DNA from: Neurospora intermedia
Taxonomy: Eukaryota; Ascomycota; Sordariomycetes; Sordariales; Sordariaceae
Assembly: GCA_037102815.1 (NCBI GenBank)
Contig: BTPP01000003.1
Span: 3,286,001-3,350,000, forward strand
Direction: 5' to 3'
DNA: 64,000 nt
How positions within the stretch are numbered: the stretch's first letter is position 1; each line of letters begins with the position of its first letter. Under the pieces are notes generated by a model. That model was given only the letters and a program-made list of their open reading frames with translations, was not told the DNA's origin and did no database searches. Positions 52,501-63,475 of this stretch are shown in pieces. Made by a program: the position numbers and the translations under genes.

Positions 52501-54381
52501 AGGCCTGGAACTCTTCACCAAAGGGAAGAGAAAGAGAAGGAAAGAAAGAACAAAAGGGAACCCAGGAGCTGCCGTCTGGGCCCCCACAGCTCGGAACGAT
52601 CACTTGACGGATCAGACCAACGGTTTCTCACCTGCCTCATCTTAGAAGGCCAAGTCGTCGCGAGGAATCAGTGTTCCAAGACACCCAATGTGTCACGACT
52701 CCGAGATTATATCTCTCCATCCGACAATCAGGAGGCCGTAAGTGTGTCTCTGTACACCAGATATACAGGCCACTTTTCATGCGGGCGAGACCTGATTTAT
52801 CGAGTAGGTACATGATCTTTGCAAGACATCCGATATCCGCGGCAGGCAATGCACACAAGGGCAGCGATCTAGGACATGTCTGAACCTTTGTCCCTTCAGC
52901 GGTTCTTGTAAGTATCCGTCACAGGCTTAAGCTTGGTGATTAGTTGCCACGGGTTCCCAGTTCCAGTATGAACCCCGACGGCAACCTTATCCGTTTCTTT
53001 ATTGAATCAAGTTCGAGTTACCAGGCGCTCGCTTCTGTGGTGTTGCTTTTATTCCAGCCACAGGGACTTGCCACGGCCAGCCTACGATACTCGGGACAGG
53101 AAAGGATGGCCTTAACCGCTGCCGCCAGACACTACCGGCGAAGGTAGTGACATGGCCTGTGTAACTCTTCAGGGGTTCCGGCTCGGCAAACAACTGAAAC
53201 TCAGATAAGGGGTACGACCTCAGGTCTGATGAAACCTTTCTGCCGTACAAAGCAACCGCCCGAGCACCACTGCCGTTTCGTAGCCTTTGCTACATTTGAA
53301 CCGGGATCATGCCCGCTTGCACCTTTGCTGCAGTTTGTGGCTTGCAGACTCGCAGTCGACTTGCCCCGGATCCCCGGGTTGCCACAGTAGCGGCCGATTT
53401 GTATGCAAGCAAGTCAAGCAAGCGCGATCTGGGGATGAACCACGACCATGCACTGCAACGACAAGAGAAGCCCCTGGTTACAGATCCCATCCTTTCTCTG
53501 ACATATATGACTGCCCCTTACGGTGACTCCCGACTCTGTCCTTTATTCCGGCTTACGTACCAACTCTAGTCTACCCAAGGAAGGAATAGATAGAGGCAAT
53601 TTGGTTGACCACTGTCGGACGCCCAGGACACATGGTCGGCCTCCCTGTCGTGAATCATGGAACCTTCCATTCAGACGTGTGCTGTGATTTGCGCTTACCC
53701 TGTCGGCGACTGGGACAAGTGCTGTTTCACGACTGAGCACGTATCACAAGATTTTTGGGGGATGGAGTGAAGGAAAGCAGGCAGGCCTCTCTAGATCTGT
53801 CTTCTTGATGGAGTAATCTGCTCTCGGCCCCAAGTCTTGGCAATTTTGTGCCGTCTTCTTCTCCCTCCGTCTCTCGCCTAGGTTGTAGTCGCCGCCACTC
53901 ACAGGAGGCACTACGTGTGTCTGGGTCCTCTACTTCTTCTGTCTCATCGCTCAGTGCACAAGCCCGGCATTACACTCTTCCTTCTCTCCTGTCTTGCAAG
54001 ACCGCTGCTACTACTACGAGAGATCCCATGCTGCTGGGCGGCAGGAGGAAGGTTCTAAAGAGTGTTGGTTCCTGATCACTTCCTCTTCGCCTGTTTATTC
54101 GTTTTTACTTTCTGTCTTTGGCTCTTGTTATTATCGCTGATTCCCCTTTCTAGCCCCATCATTCATCTTATCATATCCTTCCTCAGACTCCGCCGACATT
54201 CTTGACAGCCGGAGCTCATAGTCGGCTTGGTGTATCAGAGTGTTGATATATCCGACTAATAACTACACGTTGGAATTTCGGACTTGTTTACTAAGGCATC
54301 AGTGTTGCCTACATACCTCTGTTAGAGTGTTCCTGCTTGTCACACTCGTGTTCACGTTCTGCTGGCTTGGAATAGACTATC
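52501..54381. other. 1.9-kb intergenic region
   Basis: It lies between the sfr1-like gene and the RCR-like gene, both rightward. The last 600 bases are pyrimidine-rich (long CTTCTTCT-type runs near 53.85-54.2 kb), fitting a promoter and long 5' leader. Open frames are short and overlapping. Confidence 0.5.
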
Positions 54382-55337
54382 ATGACGGCGTCCGAGTCGA
54401 TAGTCAAACCGACTCTCTTATTATCGAGGATAGTCTCACGGGAGATAAGAGAATATAGCAACTGTACTCGAGGGGCAGATGGCTTCATCGACCCAAATAG
54501 TTGTTATGTCCCCTTTTGGTACACAAGAGTAAGTTGTGCCTCCTCGGTTCACTCAGTCACTCACTCCTCCAACATCCATGGCGACAAAGACAGACTATCA
54601 GTAACATTCAGCCAGTTCATTTGCTAATCCTATCATCATTAAACATCAGACGGGCGTCATCGTCAAATGGTCTCTTTTCCTGGGCCTCAGTACCTTCTTC
54701 GGGCTCTACCTCATACTAGGCTATCTACACGCGAAAAGGCGGATAATGAAGGGTCAACCACCCATGGCTTATCACAGGGTAAGCAATCATTTTGTTATTC
54801 TCTTCTCTTCTCGTGTTTCCCACACATCCTTCCATCATCCTCCTTTCTCTACGCCCATTTTATACCTTATTTAGCCCATTCCATTCCATCCCACGACCAC
54901 AGAGACTAACACACCCCAAAAAGTGGCTCGTCGCCCGCGACGACCCTCGCTACCCTGATCCCCAAACAACATTCCGGCCTTACGGCAACCCTGCTGTTCT
55001 TACCAGACCCGGAAGCCAACAACAACCCTACGGAAACTACGGAATGTACCCAGTTCCCCCACCAGTCTATGATCCCGACGCTCCTCGTCCCCCGATGTAC
55101 CCGGGACCTCCACCGACCATGGCCATGGCGCAGCCGCCGGATGGAGCGACGAAGGTGGATCCTATGCAACAGGCGCCAGTGCTACCGCCGGTGTCAACAA
55201 CAGTGCCACCAACCTCTGGAACTGGCGGCGATGGCAGCGAGCGATATGAAGCGCCGCCTGGACCACCACCGTCGATACAAGCACAGGCGCCGATAAGGCA
55301 GCAGGGAACGGGTGGAACGAATCCTTTTCGTGATTGA
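54382..55337 (+). CDS. RCR-like single-pass membrane protein with PY motif
   Basis: Three exons, 54382-54528, 54650-54778 and 54924-55337 (147+129+414 nt), 229 aa. The N-terminal ~50 residues contain two cysteines (NCTRGADGFIDPNSCYVPFWY). One membrane helix follows (about 52-72, VIVKWSLFLGLSTFFGLYLIL), then a basic stop-transfer (HAKRRIMKG). The tail is Pro/Gly/Gln-rich and cytosolic, with a PPVY motif (PPVYDPDAP), the type bound by Rsp5-family ubiquitin ligases. This layout fits the RCR1/RCR2 family (Congo-red resistance, endosome-vacuole trafficking). The acceptor at 54923 was preferred over 54902 because a CTAAC branch site (54906-54910) lies between them; the join reads AYHRWLVARDD. The start codon is the first in frame, but the N-terminus is the least certain part. 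Confidence 0.68.
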
Positions 55338-55871
55338 GTGATTGGACAAACTTTTTGTTTTCTTGGGTAGGAAGGCTTTGTCGGTTTAGGGTCCGCTCGT
55401 AATTTTGGCATTCGAATCCGCGGGGATGCTTAGATTGTTGGTTGGATTGGCAGGTATAGCATTGTTTACCTTTCATATGTTTAATTTGCATTGATTGTGC
55501 CAGAATGATGGAACAACCTTAAGGACCGTGGCGATCATTTGAGCTCAGCCGAGATAGCCAAAGTACTGATAGATGGTATTGATGAAGCTCCAAGTTAACT
55601 TACAAATCCAGGCAATGTCTCCCAATTTCGAGGTGTCATCATGCGTGTGTCTGAACCTCATGCCTTTGAAAATAAAAGGCAAACTCCATAACGCCTCGCT
55701 GTTGTTTTGTTCCCCGTATATCCGTTTCATGGGGACCTTTTTACCATGCCCATCCCTTTGTGTGTACCAGATCCAATTTCAAACGCCAGACAAACCTGAA
55801 TAAACTGCTCTTGCGCTGCCCTGCTTTGATCTGATCGTACGTGGAAAGACCAGACTACTGTACAGTCTAGT
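55338..55871. other. Convergent intergenic region
   Basis: It holds the 3' ends of the RCR-like gene (+) and the Q-rich protein gene (-). No coding potential or structured element is seen. Confidence 0.5.
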
Positions 55872-56927
55872 CTAGTCAAGTTCCATAGCATCATCATCAA
55901 CCTCATCACCAGCAGCAGCAGTATCAAACTGCGGCAGTGACCCGGGATGAATAATCTGCACCGTATCCGTCAATGTGTTGTTGACCTGCTGCTGCCTTTG
56001 CTGCTGCTGAAGCTGTTGACTCTCCATTAGATGTTTCTCACGAATGCGGGCGCGCGCCTCCAAGATGGCTTTGCGCACGCTATCCTGCTCCTCAGGGACC
56101 GTGAGGGACGCTGGCACGCTGTAGAGCACCAGTTGTTTGTTCAGGATATCCGACTCCACAGAGAGTGGCTGGGCACTGAGCACCTGGGCCGGGATGCGGT
56201 TCTGTCGCAGGTGACTCTCGATATCCGGGAGGAAAATCAACTTGCCGCCGTCTTGTTCGGCCTCGCTTTCAGAGGAGAGCTCATCTTCGATGTTATAGAT
56301 GTACACTTTGTGCTTGGTGTTGTCGACTTGCATGAATTCGGTGTCATCTTGTCCTACGGCGGCGGCGGTAGGGTATTGGTTGGTCTGGGACGACAAAGAT
56401 GATGGCGGCGATGTGGTGGAAGGTGTAGTAGTAGATGGGAATGAAGATGAGAAGGAGTTTTGCGCTTGTGGGTTCCCGACGGAGACGTATAACCTATGGC
56501 CGCCGTGTTCTGTTGTGGGTTGGGCCGTGTTAGTGACTGAGCGGTGGAACGGAAGACATGATGTCACTGATATGATAGGAGATAAGGGAAGAGAGAAGCG
56601 GTGGCGGTGGCGGAACATACCCAGATTCAACAGGCTCATGCGTTTGGAGAGGCGCTCGTGTTCAGGCTGTGAATCGGCTTTGCGCTTCCGCGCACATGGT
56701 GCTGGTTGAGGTGCAACATATTGTTGCCGAATGAATTGGCTGGAGCTGATGTTGTTGGTGTTGTTGTCGTTGTTGTGATAGTTGAGTTGTTGCTGTTGTT
56801 GCTGTTGCTGATGCTGGTTCATCATACTGTATCCATATCCAGGCATCTCCATGGTGCTGGCGGTGGTGGGCGTGGTGGGCGCAACCAGGTGTGGTAGTGG
56901 TCCAGATTGGAAATGGGTCAGCATCAT
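55872..56927 (-). CDS. Uncharacterised Q-rich fungal protein, possibly nuclear
   Basis: Two exons, 56927-56621 and 56509-55872 (307+638 nt), 314 aa; the first of two adjacent ATGs is taken as the start. I do not recognise the family. The N-terminal part has poly-Q (QHQQQQQQQQL) and Asn-rich runs, then a basic motif ARKRKADSQPEHERLSKRMSLLNLG that could act as a nuclear signal. The C-terminal half looks folded and conserved: HKVYIYNIEDELSSESEAE, GGKLIFLPDIESHLR, LNKQLVLYSVPASLTVPEEQ and ILEARARIREK. A second Q-rich coil and an acidic end (DEVDDDAMELD) close the protein. The 111-nt intron contains no stop, so a retained form with 37 more residues would also be open. It is divergent from alanyl-tRNA synthetase. 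Confidence 0.7.
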   Translation of the reverse strand: MMLTHFQSGPLPHLVAPTTPTTASTMEMPGYGYSMMNQHQQQQQQQQLNYHNNDNNTNNISSSQFIRQQYVAPQPAPCARKRKADSQPEHERLSKRMSLLNLGMFRHRHRFSLPLSPIISVTSCLPFHRSVTNTAQPTTEHGGHRLYVSVGNPQAQNSFSSSFPSTTTPSTTSPPSSLSSQTNQYPTAAAVGQDDTEFMQVDNTKHKVYIYNIEDELSSESEAEQDGGKLIFLPDIESHLRQNRIPAQVLSAQPLSVESDILNKQLVLYSVPASLTVPEEQDSVRKAILEARARIREKHLMESQQLQQQQRQQQVNNTLTDTVQIIHPGSLPQFDTAAAGDEVDDDAMELD

Positions 56928-57318
56928 TTTCTCCCCGCGGCCAATTTTCGCCTTCGAACCTCCTCTTTCTCCGTCTTTTAACCCTCCTCCAGACCGCAAC
57001 TGACGTTTGAAACTTCCGTCTCTCTCCCCCGCACGACCGGTAGCTCAGATACCTAGCTGCAGGGTATTGGATACCTTAGTGTACAGGCTCCGGGTGACCT
57101 GGGTGATTTGCTCCAATCACCTTGCGTTGAGCTTCCTGATTGAGAGTGGGTTGGCGAGAGATAGCAGCCGGTCCAGCCCGAGGTAAGCGGTAGGTTCTAG
57201 ATTGTCAGATCTGTTGCCGCGATAAAGGTGGTGTTTAATTTAGCTACTAGCGCTGCGACTAGGCTCTTGGGTTTCGCTGGCCGACTTTTGGTGGGAGACA
57301 GACGAAACTCGGTAAAGA
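56928..57318. promoter_or_regulatory. Divergent promoter region, Q-rich gene / alanyl-tRNA synthetase
   Basis: Only about 390 bp separate the two start codons (long-form start of the synthetase), so both promoters must be compact or overlap transcribed DNA. No specific element could be assigned. Confidence 0.5.
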
Positions 57319-60300
57319 ATGAAGAGTCTTGTGACAAACAGGTTGGGATTGTCGTTGCGCTGGTTCTCTGCGTATGGGCCTGGAACCAGCGGGAGCAGGA
57401 GCTGCAGTGGCACGAGACTGCCCCCAGCCTTTAAGGGCTTGAGTCATTGCTCACGAACCTTCCACAAGTATCGCGGCAGGACTATTACTAGGCCGATCCC
57501 GCCCTCCTCGCTCGAGAATCTTCGAGCAGTCACCACGCCCTGCAAGTCCTCGAAGCCGCTCACCACCTGCACCCCGACAACACCGACGGCCACCACGACC
57601 CGCACACGCACACGCACCACGCTCACTACCGCGAACTCCTCCACTTTCCCGGCCCTTGAGCGCGTTTCGACCGGATCCGCGTTTTCCTCCCCGCGGCTCT
57701 TTTCTTCTTCTTCTTCGTCGTCGTCACTTGTTCAGTCTTCAACTCTGCCCGTCATGGCTTCTGATTCTCAGTGGACTGGTGTCCAGGTCCGCAAGACCTT
57801 TTTGGACTTTTTTGCAGAGCGGGGTCACAATGTTGGTATGCAACCATCCCTCCGCCACATGATTGCTGGCTACCCCTCATCCCCTCCCCTCCGCTGCCCT
57901 GTCCTGTCCGTCGCGGCGGGAGAAAAAAAAAAGAAAAGAGAAACCTGAGAGGGCATTCCCACATGCTTCACCTGCATGCGCCCGCCGCAACAATGGGCCA
58001 AGACACGCCGCGATGCTTTCATTGCCATCCCTATACACTATCGTTCAACATGGTACCGTTATTTGCAATGCGCTGACCATTTTCGCCTCCTGTGCGCAGT
58101 CCCCTCGTCGTCGGTCGTCCCTCACAATGACCCCACATTGCTATTCACAAATGCGGGCATGAACCAGTTCAAGCCCATCTTCCTGGGCACCATTGGCAAG
58201 ACGGAGGATATGGCCCAGCTGAAGCGTGCGGTTGACACACAAAAGGTGATATCTCGTCGTCTGCTGCGATATGGTTGTTGACAAGGCTTTACTGACCCTT
58301 TGGAACAGTGCATTCGCGCGGGTGGCAAACACAATGTAAGTCCCGGCTCCCTCCTCCAACGCTTGGCCTACCAAGAGCAATTGCTAACATAACCCTAAAT
58401 AGGATCTCGACGATGTCGGCAAGGACAGCTACCACCACGTACGTACCGATGCGGTCTATACATAGCGAGCTCATGGCACTAACATATGTCGGCAGACTTT
58501 CTTTGAGATGTTGGGCAACTGGTCTTTTGGCGATTACTTCAAGAAGGAGGCCATTGCGTGGTCTTGGGAGCTTCTGACAAAGGTCTATGGGCTGGACCCT
58601 CAGAGACTTTATGTCACATACTTCGAGGGCAGCCCAGACCTTGGTCTCGAGCCGGATCTTGAGGCCAAGAACCTCTGGCTTGAGGTTGGTGTTCCCGAGG
58701 ACCACATTATCCCCGGTAACATGAAGGACAACTTCTGGGAGATGGGTGACCAGGGCCCTTGCGGCCCTTGCAGCGAAATCCACTACGACAAGGTCGGAGG
58801 CGGCCGGAATGCCGCCCACCTCGTCAATATGGACGACCCCTTGGTGGTTGAAGTCTGGAACATTGTCTTCATCCAGTTCGACAGACAGGCCGACAAGTCT
58901 CTCAAGTCTCTCCCTGCGAAGCACATCGATACCGGTATGGGTTTCGAGAGACTGGTATCTGCCCTCCAGGACAAAACCTCCAACTACGCCACCGATATCT
59001 TCACTCCTCTTTTCACCAAGATCCAGGAAGTTACCGGTGCCAGGGAATACACCGACAAGTATGGCAAGGACGACGTCGATGGTATCGATACCGCCTACCG
59101 TGTTATTGCCGACCATATCCGTCTTCTTTCTTTCGCCATTGCCGACGGCGCTGCTCCTAACAACGTCGGACGCGGCTATGTCGTTCGCCGTGTCCTCCGC
59201 AGAGGTGTCCGCTATGCCAGGAAGTACTTCAACGCTGAGATTGGTACCTTCTTCTCCAAGATCCTCCCTGCCTTGGTGGAGCAGATGGGCGAGCAGTTCC
59301 CTGAGCTTGTGAAGAAGCAGACCGACATCAAGGAGATCCTTGACGAGGAGGAGGTTGCTTTCGCTGTCACCCTTGACCGAGGTGAGAAGCAGTTCGAGAA
59401 GTACGCTGCTCTTGCCATCAAGAGCGGTGAGAAGAAGCTTTCCGGTGCCGATGTCTGGAGACTTTACGACACATTCGGTTTCCCCGAGGATCTTACCAAG
59501 CTTATGGCTGAGGAGCGTGGCCTTACCATTGATGAGGCTGAGGTCAACGAGGCCCGCGAGAAGGCCAGAGAGGCTTCTAAGGCCGTCAAGGAGGCTGTCC
59601 AGGAATTCGCCAAGCTCAACGTTCACCAGATCGCTGAGCTCGAGACTTCTCTTAACATTCCCCGCCCGAACTCAGATGCCAAGTTCCTTAAGGGTGATAC
59701 CAAGGGCAAGGTCCAGCTGATCTTTAACGGCAAGGAGTTCCTTAAGTCCAGCAAGGATCTTCCTGCCAAGACCCCACTTGGTCTCCTGCTCGACAACACC
59801 AACTTCTACGCCGAGTCCGGTGGTCAGGTCGCCGATACTGGCCGCATCATCATCGATGGCGTTGCTGAGTTCAAGGTCCTTGACGTTCAGGAGTATGGTG
59901 GTTACATCGTCCACAACGGTTTCCTCGAGTACGGCGAGCTTACCGAGGGTGATGAGGTCGTTTGTGAATACGACGAGCTCCGCCGTCAGCCTATCCGCAA
60001 CAACCACACTGGTACTCACATCCTGAACCACTCTCTGCGTGAGGTTCTTGGTGACGAGATTAACCAGAAGGGCTCGCTGGTCGACCAGGACAAGCTCCGT
60101 TTCGATTTCAGCCACAAGGCTGCTATCTCTCTGGAGGACATCAAGAAGATTGAGGATCTGTCCAACCACTACATTCGTCAGAACCTCAAGGCCTACTCCA
60201 AGGATGTCGATCTCGACCTTGCTCGCGAGATCGAGGGTGTTCGTGCCGTCTTCGGCGAGACCTACCCCAACCCCGTTCGCGTTGTCTCTATCGGCATGGA

Positions 60301-61166
60301 GGTTGACGAGCTGCTCAAGAATCCAAAGAACCCCGAGTGGCGCAAGATCAGCGTCGAGTTCTGCGGCGGTACTCACGTCGAGAACACCGGTCTGATTAAG
60401 GACCTGATCATCGTCGAGGAGAGCGGCATTGCCAAGGGCATCCGCCGCATCGTCGCCTACACCGGCGAGGGTGCCCACCAGGCCCAGCGCGAGGCCCAGG
60501 TCTTCAACGAGAAGCTCAACCACATCAACGCCCTTGCCTACGGCCCACAGAAGGCTGCCGAGATCAAGGCCGCCGCCGTCGAGCTTGACGGTCTCACCAT
60601 CTCCGTCCTTACCAAGGAGGAGCTCCGCACCCGCTTTACCAAGATTCAGAAAGAGGTCGTCGACGAGCAGAAGAAGCGCCAGAAGGCTGAGAGCAAGACT
60701 GCCCTCGACACCGTCGCCAGCCACTTCCAGAAGGACGAAAACAAGGAGTCCAAGGTGTTCGTTGGCCACCTTCCCATCTCCGCTAACGCCAAGGCCATCT
60801 CGGACGTTATCACCTACTACAAGACTAAGGACAAGGAGAGGTCCGTCTACGTCTTCGCTGGTAGCAAGGACGACCAAGTTATGCACGGTGTTTATGTCGG
60901 CACTGTAAGTTTTCACCGATCGTCCCTCACTACATAAGATCATTCAATTCTATACGATGCTAACCATCTCAACTCTACAGGCCCTCTCTTCCAAGGGTGT
61001 TACCGCCGAGCAGTGGACATCGGCCGTCAGCGCCGTCATCGGCGGCAAGACCGGTGGCAAGGAGCCCAGTCGCCAAGGTGCCGGTGCCGAGCCTGAGAAG
61101 CTCGAGGAGGCCGTCAAGAAGGCCGAGGAGTGGCTCTCTGAGAAGCTCAAGGATCTTAGCATCTGA
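57319..61166 (+). CDS. ala1: Alanyl-tRNA synthetase, with in-frame mitochondrial-type leader
   Basis: Six exons, 57319-57835, 58100-58245, 58309-58335, 58403-58438, 58496-60904 and 60981-61166, give 1106 aa from ATG 57319. Starting at the internal ATG 57754 (MASDSQWTG) gives 961 aa, the size of yeast Ala1 (958). It charges tRNA-Ala. Visible elements are [24 protein letters not shown] (class II catalytic core), [34 protein letters not shown] and [12 protein letters not shown]. The editing domain has zinc ligands HTGTH (601-605, short form) and CGGTH (720-724). The extra 145 residues are rich in Ser, Thr and Arg and poor in acids, as in a mitochondrial presequence. I infer that one gene supplies both compartments through two starts. 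Exons 3 and 4 are only 27 and 36 nt. Codon use is strongly biased, as in highly expressed genes. Confidence 0.95.
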
Positions 61167-61174
61167 GAAAAGAA

Positions 61175-61180
61175 AATAAA
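61175..61180 (+). terminator. Possible poly(A) signal of alanyl-tRNA synthetase
   Basis: An AATAAA lies only 8 nt after the stop codon. This is close, but a 3' end 15-30 nt further on would still give a short 3' UTR. Weak candidate. Confidence 0.3.
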
Positions 61181-61571
61181 GAGCTATGTGTTGGAGTAGC
61201 ATCAAGTGATATTGTCTTGTGTCGTCTCCCCGTTTCGTTGATATCCAGAAAAGAGTTCGTCATTTTCACTTGGCTCTATACATGAAACCCAAGTTGTGTA
61301 TTTCTTAGCGGTCTAGAATGGGTGACGGAGCAAGCTATTTCATGAAACGAAAAAAAATAAACAAATGAAAACGAAAGAAACGCAAGAAAATGAAAAGAAC
61401 GTAGAAAACGTCAGTTGCAAGTGCAGGTCATCTTCCTCTTCGTGACAGGGACTTGCGGAATATTACACACACAGCACGTTAACAAGTATCGTATTCTTAT
61501 TTGGGCAAGTAGGGAGCTACCTATATAAGCGGGATAAGCACATGGGCAAAAGAATGCAAGTCTCCGACTTT

Positions 61572-61621
61572 ACAGCTCTCAATTGATATAAATAGTACAG
61601 CTCTCAGTTGATATGAATAGT
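61572..61621 (+). repeat. Tandem near-identical ~26-bp repeat
   Basis: Two adjacent copies (TACAGCTCTCAATTGATATA and TACAGCTCTCAGTTGATATG, each followed by AATAG) differ at two positions. They lie in the 3' intergenic region; small tandem duplications like this are common and no function is evident. Confidence 0.75.
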
Positions 61622-61705
61622 ACACAATCAATGTACAAGGGCCTGCTTTCCCACTTTCTTCATACATAGATGATAAGATGTCTTCTAAACCCGACCCATC
61701 TAGTT

Positions 61706-63475
61706 TTATACAGTATACATAACACTGGCATTTTTGTACCATTTAAGCAGCGGGTTCTCGCCGCTTTGCGTCTCCGTCTCTTCCAGGTAGGCCCAGCTGC
61801 GCATGAACTCCTCGTGAGACATGACCCGGGACAGCTTGCCGGTGATGGCCTGGTAGACGAGTTCAGACACGCGGAAGTCTGTGGGGAACATAATATCGAA
61901 ATAGCCTTGATGCACCTTTAGTGGACGAGACAGTGCTCTGGTTAGTATGGCACGAGAGGATGAACTGAAGACCATGAAACTCACCAAGGGTGTAGTAACT
62001 GGCACCGGCCGCCGTTGATACCTCGTCTGAACAATCGGCGCATTCACCCCCGGCACGGCATCAGGCAGCGAATGGAAGTCACTCGTCAGCAGCCGATGCG
62101 CAGGAAAGTACTTGCTCAGCACGTCGAAGAATTGCATCAGCCGCGTCGGGATATACTCGGGCTCGCTCATTGTGCTGCGCAGTGGCCTGATGGAAGAAAC
62201 CCATTTGCCCAGCTTCGTGGTCGGGTACGGCACCTTATACCGCCCGCCAGTGGCCGCATCCCGCACCCGGAAGTAACGCGCGGCGACCGGATCCAGCACG
62301 GGACTGTAGAACTCAAAGAAGTCGTTGGATTCGCTGATCAGCACGACGGCCTGCATGGGCGTCTCAGTTGCCAGGTCGTAGCGGATGGCATCGTGGGCAA
62401 AGTTGTCGAAGACCTCGAACGCCAGGAAGAAGCATGGGGACGGGACCGGTTGCGTCCAGTCGAAGATGGACTGGTTGATGATTTCCACCTTGTTGAGGTG
62501 GCCGCGGCCGGCGGCCGACCGCATCAGCGTCGAGTTCTGGACTTTGGCCAGCGAATCGCTGATCTCAATGACCTTGTACTGCGTGCGCGCGTACACGTCC
62601 GGGTCCATGTCGCGGATGTAGTCGAGGATGTTGAGCATGAGCGTGCCGCGGCCGGCGCCCATTTCGTAGATGATCAGGTCGTGGTACGGGTACGTCGTCA
62701 GTTTGTAGTTGGCCACAAGGTAGCGGGCAATGGCCTCGCCGTAGTAAGGGCGGAAGAGCTCCGTCGGCGTGTACCAGAGCTGTCGCGTGTCCGAGGGAGC
62801 GACCTCGTCGAGCTTGTCCTCGAAATCGACATAGCGCTGGGAAAGGACGTTCTGGAACTCGGTCTCGTCGCGGAGGTTGGGGAAGTCGAAGGGCTCGCCG
62901 GGTGTGAAGATGGTGACTTGCTTGGAGAAGTAGCCGTAGTTGGGATTGTAGAGGCTGTCTGCAGCATTGTGCGAAAGGAAAACAGAATGTCAATGTCTCG
63001 TGCTTCTCTCTTTTCTTTTCTTTCCTCTCTTTTCTTTTTCATTCTTGGGCTTTGTGCTGTCGCAGCTAGGTAGGTGGATATCTCAACCCCTTGGGTAATG
63101 CGCCATGTTTTTGTCTTGGACCGGCAACCAACCTTCGATAAAGTCCCTTAGGAGCATCTTGACCCGACGTGGCCTCTGTTTCCTGCCCCAGAGCTCGGCC
63201 GCTGTCACCATTGGCGCTTTCTTGTACTCCTCTGTCATGTCCTGATTCAGGATCTTTGTCCGCTGCTGCCATTGGCTTTCATCCCCTACGGGAGAGCTCG
63301 CGCCACGACGCTGGCTCGAGTATGGTCGTCGCTGCTGTCGTCTGTGGTATTGCAGTACTCGATGTCCACTATGGGCTGTCGCGGTCGCGACATGGCGGAG
63401 ATGCTTCTGTGATTGGCATGCCGGATGATGGCGAAAAAGCTGTCTGAACAGCTGGTTGACGAGTTGCGAGTCCAT
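61706..63475 (-). CDS. ndufaf7: NDUFAF7-like mitochondrial SAM-dependent protein-arginine methyltransferase
   Basis: Three exons, 63475-63133, 62958-61985 and 61915-61706 (343+974+210 nt), 508 aa. NDUFAF7 dimethylates an arginine of a complex I core subunit during early assembly in the matrix. ATG 63475 is the first in the frame; the N-terminus is basic and non-acidic (MDSQLVNQLFRQLFRHHPAC...), fitting a presequence. The family core starts MLLRDFIEDSLYNPNYGYFS. The SAM-binding glycine loop is YEMGAGRGTLMLN (about 211-223), followed by VIEISDSLAKVQ and FEVFDNFAHD. The end is LSRVMSHEEFMRSWAYLEE...NPLLKWYKNASVMYTV. The intron 1 donor is the less usual GTTGGT, but the join GDSLYNPNYG-type (IEDSLYNPNYG) fits the family. 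Confidence 0.86.

Larger units (their letters stand above)
61167..61705. other. Convergent intergenic region
   Basis: The 3' ends of alanyl-tRNA synthetase (+) and the NDUFAF7-like gene (-) meet here. The DNA is AT-rich. A near-direct repeat of about 25 bp (ACAGCTCTCAATTGATATAAAT and ACAGCTCTCAGTTGATATGAAT, near 61572-61621) is present. No gene is supported. Confidence 0.55.

Noticed and set aside
58289-60943. Two long minus-strand frames (445 and 423 codons)
   Set aside because: Both are antisense shadows of the alanyl-tRNA synthetase main exon, with Leu/Val/Asp-rich translations typical of reversed biased codons.
62015-63073. 352-codon plus-strand frame
   Set aside because: Antisense to the NDUFAF7-like gene, whose motifs and splicing are convincing.
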